Assembly (NCBI GenBank): GCA_038496675.1
Contig: CM076671.1
Location: 4,620,107 to 4,684,106 of the forward strand
Direction of reading: 5' to 3'
Source: Rachycentron canadum
Lineage: Eukaryota; Chordata; Actinopteri; Carangiformes; Rachycentridae
DNA: 64,000 nucleotides
The notes under the pieces: generated by a model
What the model was told of the DNA's origin: nothing
The model's input: the letters and a program-made list of their open reading frames with translations, nothing else
Database searches by the model: none
Translations under genes and position numbers: made by a program
Part shown: positions 25,066 through 37,963 of the stretch, piece by piece
Layout: the number at the start of each line of letters is the position of its first letter
Position numbering within the stretch: position 1 is the stretch's first letter

Positions 25066-26496
25066 GATAGATGGCACTCTGAAGTGTTGTGTGATAAATG
25101 TATGATGCAGTGCAACCATACGTTTCTTCAGTAAATGACAGTGCAGACAGGGTTTCAGGGGTTCAGTCTGTGAAATGAATTAAGACCTACAGAGCTAACT
25201 TACAAAATATAAATGAAAACTATTGTAATGATGAACTCTTCACGATAAAGTCTGTTTTATTATATAATAATAATACAAGAAACTGACGATGTTGGTGTTA
25301 TGGCAGTGATGCAAGTTTAACACTGTGCTTTCTTTTACTTAGGTGGATGTGAAGACTACAGCTCTGGCGATGGCCATCACAGACTCAGAGTTGTCAGATG
25401 AGGAGGCATCCATCTTGGAGAGTGGAGGGTTCTCAGTGTCCAGAGCCACTACTCCCCAACTCACTGATGTCTCTGAAGGTAAATAATGCATTGGTTCCCA
25501 TCTTAATCTTTTTATTTAGTGGAGGTAATGGAGGCTCTACTGATGTGAGCTCACTGTTGGACAAGGTTCCCTTCATTAAATTACATCCACAGTAATCAAA
25601 GAAAACCTGTCACTGTTTTTCAGTTTTTGTTTTCAGTGTTCTTAATTACATTATTCACATTACATTCATGTTTTGGTGTCTCATCTCTGGACTTAGACCT
25701 GGACCAGCAGAGTTTACACAGCGACCCAGATGAGTCCTACCTTCGGGATCTCCCTGAGTTTCCCTCAGTCGAGGAGTTCCCATCCATTGAGCACAACCTG
25801 CTCCACTTTCCTCTGCGAGGTCCAGGCCAGGTTGAGGGAGCCCAGGCTGGTGCTCAGTCAGAGGGAGAACCACTGAGCCCTGCCAGCCTCCTCATCCAGC
25901 ACCTTGCGTCCCCACTTCACTTTGTGAACACACACTTTAACGGACATGGACGACCACCAGGGACTGAAAAGGTCTTATTGTCTGTGCCAGGTGCAGGGCA
26001 GGAAGCAGGGGGGCAGGGGGGAGAGGAGAAGGAAGCTGCAGTAACCCAGGGTGCACAGCAGTCCTTGGAGGCCCTGAGTGAGGAGATTGTGAGCACGGCC
26101 ATCTCTGCTGTGGTGCAGAACACTCTGTCAGCCCTGCTGCGCACCAGTGAGGCCAGCGAGGATCCCTCTCTGGCTGAATTCCTTCCCACTGAAACCCCCC
26201 CGAGCGCTCTGGAGACCTTCACCCCACCCACCGACACCACTGCTAACACTACAGTTACTACAATAGGGGCACTGGAGCCTGATGAGGAACTGGACGAGGC
26301 GATTACGACAGAAAGTGGCGCTGGCGAGGAGATGCCTGACGACACACTAGTCCCAACTGAGGAGGAGGACTTTGAGCTTCTGGACCAAAGTGAACTGGAG
26401 CAGGTGGATGAGGAGCTGGAACTCAGCTCTGACAGACAGCTGGTGGAAGGAGCTCCAGACACGCCTCCATCTCCTCAACATCAACCACAGTCATAG
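22209..26496 (+). CDS. retreg2: Reticulophagy regulator 2 (FAM134A)
   Basis: RETREG2 is an ER-membrane reticulon-homology protein that bends membrane and binds LC3/GABARAP for ER-phagy. Nine exons join in phase to 588 residues (human about 543): 22209-22462, 23011-23114, 23292-23322, 23637-23766, 24049-24133, 24276-24413, 24879-24967, 25343-25478, 25697-26496. Two hydrophobic hairpins are visible, roughly residues 75-110 and 174-220, separated by a cytosolic loop. Next come a Ser/Glu-rich stretch (ETESESEEELS) and the very conserved ITDSELSDEEASILESGG block. The LC3-interacting motif is intact near the C-terminus: FELL with acidic residues before it (EEEDFELLDQ, F548-L551). The 3' exon encodes a disordered acidic tail that is longer than in mammals. 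Between residues 120 and 130 lies a 31-nt microexon (23292-23322) supported by phase. Confidence 0.95.
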
Positions 26497-28569
26497 CTTC
26501 CCTGTTGCCTCCCCCTATCCTCAACTCCCACTGTTTTTGTTTTATTTGTATGTTAGAACTACATTATATCCATACACACTGCTATAAAGCATTTATCAAA
26601 GAATATAATGCTGTTGGTTGTTGATAATGTGGCAGATGGTTGAGATTAATTGGTCCATTCTGTTTTCACATTCTCATATTGCAGGGGTCTGTTCAGCCTT
26701 GGTACCTGAGTTGGTTCTAGTCCAGGACCATCACATAATTGGGATCACCAGCTATTATCAGGTGGCATTCATGACAGGTTTGATCTGTACACTTAGATAC
26801 AAAAACAGAAATTATGAATAATTCATCTACATTTGAGATTGTTGTGATGTTACACTGCCTGTTGAGCTGATGGTATCATGTCAAGTGAGACCAGGTTCAA
26901 GGTAGAGCTTGGGTTAATAGTTATAGAGACATCACTGTTGTCAGTGGCTGCATAGCATTCTATATCAGGGCTCTGGGTTTTTCATGGTTCATCTAGCATT
27001 GAAATTTGCTTGATCATTTAGCAGTTTTCAAAGCATAATGATCAAATTCAGTCTCGCATCACAATGATGATGCCTTTATTTTCTACTAAGAGCTGAATTA
27101 TTCCACCTTGTTTTAGTTCAAAAGCAGATGTTTATCTAGATGGTGTGATGAAAAGGTGAAATGTTGGATCGCTATCTATTAATATATGTTATAAATTATT
27201 TAATTTAATTGCCAGATAATGAAAGTTTATTGTTGAGACGGAATTTGAAAGTAAATTTTATCCCTTCAGATGCCCATAGTGATTGCATTAAGTGTTTTAA
27301 AGATGGCACTGTGGACGCCCATGTTTAAAAAGTAGTTGCGTATTCCCAGAGTTTGACTCTAGTAAAACTAAAGTATTACCCTTCACTTTATTTGCACCTT
27401 CACGGTGTCAAAAGCATTCAGTCATTAGTGGTCTTTCACTCGTTGCCTGGAAATGGAAACTTAATCTTTGACATTGTTGGATGTTGACAAGTAGATCTTT
27501 ACCCATACACATAAGTGACTTTGATGTGGCAAGATAAAAGAATTGTTCCTGAATTTCCTCTGTGGTTGATGCCTAATCTTTATTTATAGGTGCAAATACA
27601 ATTTAATTTCATACATCCATATCCATATGTTATTGGATTTACTCTCGATCTACGACTTGTATACATGTATAGTCATTACTGGGATATGTATTTTTACCAA
27701 ATAACCTCCTTTGTACCACGACAAGTCCGTGCATGCCATGAATCACGCATGTATTTACCATAATCAATATTTGCGGTAAATTTCGGAAAGAATGTTACTT
27801 TACAAGAGATTATTTTTTTGTTTTTTGAAGAGACATAATATTTCAATTATTCCCTATGTATCTGGCCGCTGCGGGGGAGAATAGCTGACATGATAAAAAG
27901 AAATATCTAGCACTATAATCAACTGTATGATGAAGCCCATTTTTGCTTTTGTAAACCACTCAGCATCCAAATCTCAGGGGTGGGTTGTACAAATTGAATA
28001 TAACAGACTATGTGTCCATTTCCCTACTTGTCGTAGTGCATTGTATTTGTACTAACCTTTCCTTTTTCAGTCATTGCCTCCTTGTGTATAGTGTAGAAAT
28101 GCTAAAAAGGAACGTGTATATTCTGCATGTAAAAACAGCACTGTTCAAGTTCTCCTTGTCAACTGACAAAGTACTGCACAATTTGTGAGAAAAGGTCAAT
28201 TTGAATGTTTCAGGTTAAAAGAGCCCATTAACTTGCATTTGTTTGATATTTAATTATCAACGAGAGGAAGACAAATTTTGATGTGTCCTCATTTGTTAAG
28301 GACTACCCAAGTGTAAATGGGTGGCAAGTGATAACATCAGATTTAGAGGATATTAACAGACTAGTTTGTGTATGGTTGTAGTGTGTTTTATGCTTAAAAT
28401 ATGGCTTCTTGAACTATATAAAGAAAGGCACTTATTGAACTGTACAATTTTAAAAAAACAAAAAAAGGAATATATTTTCTAATTTCTCCTTTTTCCATAA
28501 AGTACTCAGTTTGATCTTTTACATCTAAAAATATAGCAGTTACAGACGAGTTTCACAAAGCGGAAAAGA
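26497..28569 (+). other. retreg2 3' UTR and intergenic spacer
   Basis: No coding exon is recognisable. The stretch is AT-rich, with no clear plus-strand AATAAA before the mdh1b 3' end. The first AATAAA downstream is at 28622-28627, inside the mdh1b 3' UTR, so the two convergent transcripts may overlap. Confidence 0.4.
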
Positions 28570-28575
28570 TTTATT
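28570..28575 (-). terminator. mdh1b poly(A) signal
   Basis: AATAAA on the minus strand (TTTATT on plus), about 120 bases past the mdh1b stop codon. Confidence 0.6.
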
Positions 28576-28696
28576 GTCATAAAACTGGTAAAAACTGCAA
28601 CTCCACATGTGAAACTAAGAGAATAAAAGAACAAACTGAAACAAACTTTATCTGGATAATTTTCTTTGTTCATCTGCTTCTAATCTCTATGTAGTA

Positions 28697-31285
28697 TCAA
28701 CTGGCCTCCTTTTCCTTAACAATCATGCAATTTTCTGAGCCAAGTTCTTTTTCCTGGAAAAGAAAAACAACTAACTTACAGGCTTTTGTAAACACCTTAT
28801 GATTAAGATAAATGTGTATGATTGCAGTTATGAGAATGTATGTGGTGCAACATCACCCAGTATTTTTGTAACTTGTCTTACCTGCCTGAGTTCATCAGCA
28901 GAAAGCTGAAGTATCTCCTTCAGCTCATCACCAACCGTCACATCAAACAGCAAAGACCATTTACCGTCTTTGAATGTGACTGGAACTGAGAGGACAATGC
29001 CATCTGGGAGATTGTAGTAGCCTGCAAGTAGCCAAAACACTGGTCAATATTACAGCTAAAATACGGATTTGAAGTTTTTCATCCTGGCCATCAACAATGT
29101 CTGAGGTCGCTTTGTCACACATGGCTGTGTGTCTACCTGGGCTTAGTACACCCAGAGAGATGATCTTATCTGGACCACAGGTTCCATTCCAAGTCTTGAG
29201 GATGGTCAGGATCCCATTGGCAGCTGACATGGAAGCTGCTTGACAGGTCTTTGAAGCCACGGCTGCACGATGGCATCGTACCAAGTCTTGAAAGTCTGTC
29301 TCCAACCATTTCCTGGAAGGAAGAGGGAGATTATTGACTTTTTGGCATATCCCAGCACAAGATTTTTTCAGAGCAGGCAGTTTTATTTCAGATGATATTG
29401 TGCAATCAACACAGCGTGGACTGAGGTCACAGCAGGGTAGGGTGTGCCAGTTTTGTAATATGATGGTAGAGCTGCACCAGACCATATCATTTTATTGTTT
29501 GTTTAGCCTGTCAAACTGCAAGTCCAGTGGAGTTCACTAACAGTGAATGCAGTAAAGCATATCAATTAGATAATATGAACGTAGTTTGAGACAAATAAAA
29601 AAATAATTTGTCCCTAATAATCTCAAGCACTGAAGCATATAAAAATGTACAATTTATCAAAAGCCTTTCTGTTCTTGTAACAAACCTGTCATGGAAAATG
29701 TTAAGGAGCGACTGGGAAAAGGAAGCTGGTCCTTTGATTGGGCCATCATAGTTGAAAACCTTTGCTCTCTGCATATCAATGTAGAAACTACCACTGATGT
29801 TTCCCCACACTATGACATCTGTAATATCTAGAGGAGAAGAAGAGGGGGAACTTGTTAATGAATGCAGTGGAGTGCAATGGAGGTATGGGTCCAGTGATTT
29901 ACAGACGCTACCTGACGCCTTAACTTTCAACTTCTTTGCAATTATGGCCCTGGCTTCATTCTCCAGTTGAGTTGCCACGGTGACAAATTGGTCGCTGTCG
30001 ATGGAGTGGGTATTGCCCACAAGAAGTGAACATCTCAAATTGACAAATGCGTCACCAGACACAATCACCTTCACCTCCTTGTTGGCCCTTGAGTCAATCA
30101 GCTGTCCATACTCTCTGTAGCGCTCTGAGATTTCCATTACTTTGCTCTTCTTCTTTTCCTGCTTACTCATATTCTCTGTATTGCTGTCATCAGACCAGCA
30201 ATCATCCAGCAGGAGGATGACATCTGCCTCTTGGAAAGCTTGTTCCAAATCTGTGTGAATGGTCACCTGTGAATGATTATAAAGGTGGCCTTATTTTCCT
30301 TCTGATATGATTAAAGAAAGGCACATCTTCTACAAGGCCTATACCTGATGGAGCAGAGGGAGTGCAAGGTCCTCCATCTCCATCCTCAGCCCCTGCAATC
30401 CCTCCTCACCCTCCTCCAGGTCCAATAGGTGGAGGCTGATCGCAGCAACATGGGGGAACACTTCAGCAGAAAGCAGATTGGGGATCAGGAAGTGGCAGGC
30501 AGGGTTGAGAGCACTGAAAAGTATGGGGAAATTTACAAATCACGTCCGTTGAGAAACATTTCCACAAATTTGTCATTTCTTTTTCTTTGAGTTTTTTTTT
30601 TTTTTCAGACTAATCCACCTGCTGATCCATATGTGAAGGGGTTTGATGAGACTCGCACGGTGCTGCTCCTCCACAATAAGGTTCATTGAGGCCTCGAGAT
30701 TCTCTGCTGCGACACTCAGCATAATCTCTGTAGACATGTCTGATGCGAAGCTGTAATAGTCCTACACAACCAGTGATCAATGAATGAATGAGGCTTGAGC
30801 TTGAACGTGATATTCATTAAGATCGATGCCTACCTGACAGTGCTCAAGGAAATCACTGAAGCCCCCCAAGAGCATCCCTTTGCCCCCTCGGTCCACCAGT
30901 TCCCTCCAAACCAAAGGGGACTTCTCGTGTTTCCAGCCATTTCTTTTGCAGGTGGAGTCCAGCCATTCCTGCCAGAGACCAAGTAAAGGTCACACTAACT
31001 AGAGTAATTACCACGAATAATGTACCCGTGGCTTATAAATTAAAAGAGCTCCAGAGAGTTAAAGTTACCGTCCATTCGCCTGGCAGGATGGAGATCTTAT
31101 GGACCCTGAAGTTTGGCAGAGATCGCTGCAGAGCATCTGCTAAAAGTTCCGCTTTGGCAAAATAAGGGCAGTCTGCTCTACCTGTAGATGTTGACAGTGT
31201 ACAAGTAAGAAATACCATTTTTTTTTTTATAGACAGTCAAACTTATATAAACTCAAACTTCACCAGCAAGCACAAACTTGGCCAT
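28697..31285 (-). CDS. mdh1b: Putative malate dehydrogenase 1B
   Basis: MDH1B is a divergent relative of cytosolic malate dehydrogenase with an added N-terminal domain; in mammals it is associated with testis and motile cilia. Ten minus-strand exons join in phase to 483 residues (human about 518): 31285-31264, 31181-31069, 30968-30834, 30761-30619, 30513-30345, 30266-29912, 29827-29686, 29312-29137, 29021-28882, 28753-28697. The start MAKFVLAGRADCPYFAKAEL and the N-terminal segment WRELVDRGGKGMLLGG are diagnostic. The dehydrogenase-like part contains VIVWGNISG (residues 317-325). True MDH has the catalytic His right after GN; here it is Ile323, as in human MDH1B, so malate dehydrogenase activity is unlikely. 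It is divergent from fastkd2, the same neighbour as in human. Confidence 0.94.
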
Positions 31286-31991
31286 CCTGCCCCTGTGGTG
31301 TCGGTTACCAGGACATTGGAGTTGTAGCGTTTATTTGAGTCCGAGTCGGAAACACAACAAGAAATATGAGGATGTGACATGAATAGGGCCAAAGTTAGAC
31401 TTTATTAACAATCCAAATAAATATTATACGTTCGATATTTTATATTCACATTTTTTTCACGGCCTTGATAATGTATGCGTTAGTTTGACAGTCCGTGGTG
31501 AGCTTGTGTTGACAGGGGGAACGAATACGGCAGCGCACACAGCAGGAAGCGTGTTGTGAGGACAGTACCTCGCTGGAGAGGGTTGGATTTGGTTGTTGCC
31601 TCTTTTCGTAATGCTAAACGACTTTGTCAGACACACTAGGTGCAGCAAGCACCACTTGTTTCTTTGACTCAGTTATTTGAATGTTAGAGTAATAAGGTAG
31701 GCCGCACCACTGAGCTAACCCTGGCTAATGTAGCTAGCCTGTTGGAGGCTAGCTCGCGTATTGACCTTGTGATATTTTCATAACAGTGTTTTCTTTATTT
31801 GTGCTAGCTACTTGTAGAGTAACTGAGTTGTATTTTCCGTTTATTATGTCCAATTTTCTGAATACGTTATGTTAGATAGTAGCTCTCGCCTTTTGCAGGG
31901 GGACCTCTGGAATAAATTTGTACACCCGAGTTTAACGCTACCGTTTTCCCCCTTGTTACAGCCTTTAAGGCTTTTAAATTAACCCGGTACA
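31286..31991. promoter_or_regulatory. Shared mdh1b/fastkd2 divergent promoter region
   Basis: Only 706 bases separate the two start codons, which point away from each other. A GTTACC half-site of the RFX X-box type lies at 31304-31309, about 20 bases before the mdh1b ATG; the second half-site is poor. CpG content is moderate. No TATA box is evident for either gene. Confidence 0.55.
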
Positions 31992-34900
31992 ATGTCTGTC
32001 CGGGTGGCGGAGGAGGTCATGAGGTGGGCCCTGCGCCTTTATAGCCGAAGGCCTCAGTGGACTCAGCTGATGACATCTGGTGTCCAACACACAACTCGTC
32101 CCCGTCAGCTAGCACATGTTTTGGGCACAAGGCAAAGCCTGGTCGGTTCAGCGAGGTTTCATTCACAAAGTAGTATTCACAATGAGGACTTAAAAGACAA
32201 GGATGTCCCCTCCTCTTTAGGACGTTTATCATTGCCTGGTAATACCACCTTAAAAGAAGTATCCCCGTTCACGGCCAAACTGCAGGACTGTCGGTCCCCA
32301 TCAGACGTGTTGGACCTCACTTGTCAATATGCACCTACAGTTCAAGAGATCAGCAAATGCCTGAACCGCATGTGGGTCACCAGTAAGAAGTTGTCATTTG
32401 AGCAACGGCACTATGAGATTCAGCTCATGTTTGAGAATCCTGCATTTGACAAACTACTCCAAATGACCAAGAAGAATGTGGGCTACATGCAATGTGATAG
32501 TGTGGCTTTCTGTCTCCTGAGCATCCTCAAACTGGGTGTGCCTCAACAAAGCCTTGTGGTCAGGACTCTGATCCAAGCCTGCCAGGTAGGCAGTCAAAGA
32601 TCAGCAAGCAAAGATATTTTCTTAAAGGCAATATTTTGGCATTGTTGTTTATCCAAGTGTTTTTTATTGTCCACTAACAGGAGAACCTGAACAACTTTGA
32701 TGAGAAGAGCTTATCTATCTTGGCCACCTCTCTGGATCAAATGGACAACAGCCCAGATGTCAGTGCACTGAAGAAGGCCATGGGGTACGGCTCATCAAAG
32801 ATTCTTATAGCTCAGGCAAAAATATTGACATCAAAATTTAAAATTACCATGGAAAATAAAACCTTCCGGCCTCAGACATATCCACGTATCAGAAAAAAAT
32901 GAGGCCTTTCTTCTAATTCCATATTTTCCACTAAGTTTTAATTTACATTCATTTGTGTGGCTCTGTCATAGGCTTATATTTGAGCACCGTCTTCCCAGTA
33001 TCAAGAGAGTTATCTCTCTCCAGACCATGATGCGTATGCTGGGAAAGAATGCCCCACTGCATCTGAAAAAGAAATTTGAGGTCAGTTTACGAGTCATGGT
33101 TTTGACCACATTTTGTGTTCATATACCTGTTTGTGTGATTCTAACATTATCCAAGTTTATGACTGCCAGCTCCTGTCTTCTGTCTGTCTGTCTGTCTGTC
33201 TGCTCAACATTCTGGCCGCTCTCAGAGGGCCCTTTTTATTGTTTTATATTAGTATTTATAATTTAAATTTACTAAACACACTCAGTGAAAACAAATGGTG
33301 ATCCTTTTGCCATGGTTTGATCACAGCTACAAATCAGTATGTTTATCAGTATCAACAAAATTGACCTGTGTTTTTACCTGTAGCTGAATCTGTTCGATTT
33401 TGACATTTGCTTTGATCATGTATTCCTCCAGAAAAAGGCTTTATCAATGATAGATTCGTTCACCCTTCCCAACACCCAGTACATGATCTCCACCATGGCC
33501 GCAGTGGACCTCTACTCCAAACCACTGCTGGAAATCTGCAATAAGAAGATCACAGGTAAAATATTGTATAAGAAAAAAATGTTTCTAATAACAAAGTATG
33601 TATTTTACAGAATTGTCAGCATGAAAATTGAAAAGAAAACTAAAAAGAAATCTTAAAGTCTTACCAATGTGCTGTCCCTCTTTCTACATCTGTCCTGTCT
33701 GGTAGAAAACATCAATGTAATCCCCACTGGCAGATTGTTGTCACTGCTGTACTCGTATAAGGATCTGCAGTGCAGAGACTTGGATCTTCTCACCAGCATT
33801 TCAGACTATGCCGCCTCCACACTCGACATATGGACCAACAAACAGGTGCTGCAACAGAAAATTGTCTTCTAACCCCTTTCTACGAAAAGTCATGCCTATT
33901 ATAACCTAATAAGTGTTTTCAAGATGGTTCAATCTCGTATATGATATTTGTCTGTTCAGGTGTGCCTCTTCCTGTCTGTGTTTGAGAGCCTCGTCTTCTG
34001 CCCAGCAGCCTTCATGGAGGCATATGCCAAGAAGGTGATCTCCTGTCCAGATTTCCTGACACTGAAAGACCTCCTCTGTGTTCTGAAGGTGTACTCTTTT
34101 CTTAACTATGATCTGCAGCAAAACAGACAACAGTAGGTCATTTATATGTCTCCATCTTTCAAATTCTGTTGGCTAATGTTAATGTTTATTTTAGATGCAT
34201 TACTTTCAGTGAAGGTGACAATTACTTGCAAAGTTTGATGTTTGTGTTGGGTTTCGTTCTTCCTGATCCAGGTTCCTGGATAGTCTCAGCCAGGTTGTGG
34301 AGTCCTATCTGCCCAAGATGTCTGGAATTATGCTTTTAAAATGTGTTTACTATCTGTCTCTAATGGGCCACTTCCCCTCTGCACCACTGGAGCAACTCCT
34401 GCAGAGTAGCACGATAGAGCAGATAGAGAGTACGAGACACTGAACTCACACACAGAGACACACACACACAGTTGTCTTTATTCTTTATTTCCTTTGAACT
34501 TGGATTTTTGAATTTCATTGATCTCGACCTCTTCTGTTTCTCCTCAGCATCACCAACTCTCCAGAAAGACGAGAAAATGTTTCGGATTGTGGACTTGTGC
34601 CTCCGTCTTGACCGTCCTCCTCTCCCTCGCCCCCTCACTGTCCCCCCATCTGTCCTTGGAGCCTCCCCAACCAGTTCAGTAGATAACCAGTTGCTCTCAC
34701 AGATGCTGCACAGTGTTTTTAAGGACGAGGCAGACACAGTGCTACAGGAAATGGTGATGGTGGAGAACTTCTACCTTATAGGTAAAGAAGGCCTTGGTTT
34801 CATAGTTAGAACACTTTCATCCTGGGTTTATTTCTTAATTATTATTTTGATGATTAAAATGAGTTGAATGTGTTTGTATTTTGTTAGTTAAGTTATACAT

Positions 34901-36788
34901 CTATTTGTTTTCCAAGATGGTGTCAGAAAACAATTTAATCTTGTGAAACTGTGAGGCGAGTAAGCAGCTTTGTGTGTTGACTCTCAGATGGTTTGATAAC
35001 TAAACGTCTGCCAGCCCAAACCTCTGTGACTGAAGCGAGCGGCTGTGACGGAGGAGAGTTGTCTCCAGCAGAGAGCAGTCAAAGGTAAATTATCGGCATT
35101 GGTTTGCTATCGAAAAGATCACCAGACTCAATCTTTCAGCAAATCTGCAGCGATATTTTATTTGCAGTATTCTTTTCTGAATTAAATGTGCTCATGTCAT
35201 TTTTGGTGACGTCTGACTGCTGTGACAGCAGGTGGAGCGGATGTTTCTGGGGTTTTTTCATCGCAATGTCGGGCACTGATGCATACTGTGACCACAAATA
35301 TCAAATATCTGATTCCAAAACTGGACATGCAACAAAATGATACAGTTTCAGAGTTAGTTAGATATTGTCTGTTAAAAAAACAACTTTGGTAAAAACAAAT
35401 TAGATTTGAACTGTGAACATTTTTAAATTGACCTACACTGACATTTTAATGTGCACATTTCATTTTAATGAACAGAAGCCTTTTTATTTTAGAAGTTTTT
35501 TATTTTTCTTTAATTGTAATGTACAATTTTAAACATAAATTGTACCAATGGAAGTTATAAATTTTCATCATCAGTCCTTTGACAGATCACAACTGAAACA
35601 TAAACACAATGGCAAAACGGCACTTAACAAACCAGACAAACAAATTTACTCATATCTGTTATCTTATGTCTTTCTCACTGCTTCACTCAGATTTTTATTT
35701 ATCTGGATTTTGTCTGTTATTCTGTTTTAAATTACTCATCAAGTGTTTTTTTAAAAATTATTTTAATTGTCACTGCTGGTTTGTTTTGCTGGTTCACAAT
35801 GCATGATGCAAAACGAACCAGCAGTGAGTATGGTATATTTTGTAGTATATCATTTGTTGCTTGCATCACACAGTCCTTGTTCCGATCCTCTATCATTGTG
35901 CATAGAAAAATTAAATGACATTTTAAAATACAGTACCAGATAAAAAACTAATTGAATCTTTATTATATAAAGAAATTATGATAAGCCCTCTGAGTAGATG
36001 TTAAGTGTGTCAAAAGAGTCACAATACAAATGAAGATACCATCTTCTTCATCAACTTCTTATGTCTGTCTGTAAATTTTTTGTCCAATGTTCCACTGTCA
36101 TGCCTTTTGTCAGCCTTAAAGCCTACAAACACTTTTCTTTTTCTACTAGAACTGCGGTAATTTACGCACCAAATTCTGCCTTTTGCTACGGATCAACCAA
36201 TCCCCGTGGGTTCCTTGCAGTCAAGATTCGCCATCTGAAGATCTTGGGATATAACCCTGTCTTGGTGAGACTGAAGTGATTTTGGCTCTTCTTTTTTTCA
36301 GAAACCACTAGTTGCTGAGACAATATTCTGCATTTTAATGTTTTTTTTTTTTTTTTTTACATTCTGAAGTTGTTAAGCACTAAAATTCTCTGGATACATC
36401 TGGAGGAAGTATAAATTACAGTTGTGTAACCACAAGCCTGCCTCGGCCACATGTTGCTTTCAGATATGATCGTGAACCCTTTAGTGTCCAAAATATCTTC
36501 AGTGAACAGTGCACTTATTTCCTTTGGTATGTATTAGTAAATATTGTGTTCCTCCATGAGAAAAGCTCACTGACATTTACTAAAATGCTTCTTCAAACAG
36601 TTGCCGCAACTATTTAACACTGTGTAAATGTGCAGAGTGCATCTCAGTAAAAGTGAGACTTACACCGTTCTGATCCTGTTCTCCAGGTATCAGAGAGGGA
36701 GCTGAAGGAGGAAAAGAGCGCAGAGATCATCAGTAGACTGATTTTTCCTGAACGCCACAGATCTGAAATGGATCAACTACAATCATGA
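31992..36788 (+). CDS. fastkd2: FAST kinase domain-containing protein 2, mitochondrial
   Basis: FASTKD2 is a mitochondrial RNA-granule protein needed for 16S rRNA handling and mitoribosome assembly. Eleven exons join in phase to 649 residues (human about 710): 31992-32585, 32681-32784, 32972-33080, 33432-33555, 33706-33845, 33960-34132, 34272-34429, 34548-34781, 34988-35084, 36150-36264, 36687-36788. The N-terminus is Arg-rich and free of acidic residues after the first few codons, as expected for a mitochondrial targeting signal. The middle holds FAST_1 and FAST_2 helical repeats (for example SCPDFLTLKDLLCVLKVYS). The RAP domain begins near residue 578 and contains YCLG-like FCYGSTNPRGFLAVKIRHLK. 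The donor of exon 6 splits a Gln codon (CA|G). Intron 9 is long (1.07 kb). AATAAA follows at 36865-36870. Confidence 0.95.
35770..35827 (+). other. Near-perfect RNA hairpin in fastkd2 intron 9
   Basis: Arms 35771-35789 and 35808-35826 are 19-nt inverted repeats with one difference, which is a G-U wobble in plus-strand RNA. T35770 and A35827 add a twentieth pair. The loop is 18 nt. The size fits a short pre-miRNA or the palindromic core of a small transposon; I cannot tell which. Confidence 0.6.
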
Positions 36789-37963
36789 AGTCAGATGTCA
36801 AGAGTAAACAGATGTAATCATCACGAACACACATTGTATTGCTGTAAACAATTATAAAGAAAAAAATAAATCTTAAGTGTGTAAAGCCACACTGATGAAG
36901 GCAAACAACTGACATGTTTAATTTTTCTGAGACTCCTATAAGATCTTCATGAAAGTGTCTTTGCAGTCTTTTTTTTTTTTTTTTTTTTTTTTTAGCAGTT
37001 TTAAAGGAAAACCTGCATTTGTCTTTGGTGTGCACTCGTTTCCCCAGTTTGCAAGAGAGTCACTGAAAAGCGACTGTGGGGGAAGGACAAAATTCTTTTA
37101 TCATAGACGTTATGTTTTTTTGGCTTGAAAAGCTAACAGAAACAATGTGTTCATCTTGCTGACGCTTGCAGTAGTAGATGAGTAAAACCATGCAGCTAAA
37201 TGAAACCAATAAAAGCTGTCTGTGCTTTGCAGTAGCTGCACAGAAACTGCAAGGTGAGCAAGGTAAAGGTGGAGTCCCTTTGAAGCAGCTACATCTGCAG
37301 AGAGCACAAGGAGGGAAAAACAGTAGATGGAGGAAGACAGGAAACGGTGCAGATTGTTATTGTTTGATACGTTTACCTCTCCTTGTCATATATCTGGTTC
37401 TCATCAACATCAGTGTTCTTTTCACACAAGTACAAGCATGCAAACTACAGAAAGAAACCTGATGTGATGAAAGTGGTATTTTGATATGTTTGAAACTGTG
37501 GTTTATAGAGGCCTCTGACTGGTTGTGCATCTGTTTTGTTTTTTATAGTGGTTGCTGACCCTTATACTACAAAGATTTACAGGCTGAATGAACCATTCTG
37601 TGGTTAAACTCCCCTTATTCAGACACCACCTTCTGTTTCAACCACAGAGATAGGGGTTCTAACCAGAGATGTGTGTAACAGACACAATGACAGTGAGGGA
37701 CTGAAACAGGAAGAAAGCAAAACCAGAGCTGTTGGGTATGTCTTTTTTTTTTTTTTTTAATTTTTATACAACCACAGCTGTAAAAGGAACTGCTACTTTT
37801 GCTGTGTAGACACAAAACAATAACTGCATGAAATACAAATTAATTCACACAAAACCTTGCTCAGAACTCTCCAGTGAGCTATGAGGACGTCCCATCTGTT
37901 CGTATCTAAGTTCATGGGGATAGTTGTGCAAATGAACTTAAACTTCTGTTGGCGCATGTAAAA
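36789..37963. other. fastkd2-cd28 convergent spacer
   Basis: The stretch contains the fastkd2 poly(A) signal AATAAA (36865-36870), a poly-T run near 36968-36992 and the 3' UTR of the minus-strand cd28 gene. No coding exon is seen. Confidence 0.5.

Noticed and set aside
25917..26462. 181-codon Ser-rich minus-strand ORF
   Set aside because: Antisense of the acidic retreg2 last exon; Glu/Asp codons read backwards give Ser and Phe.
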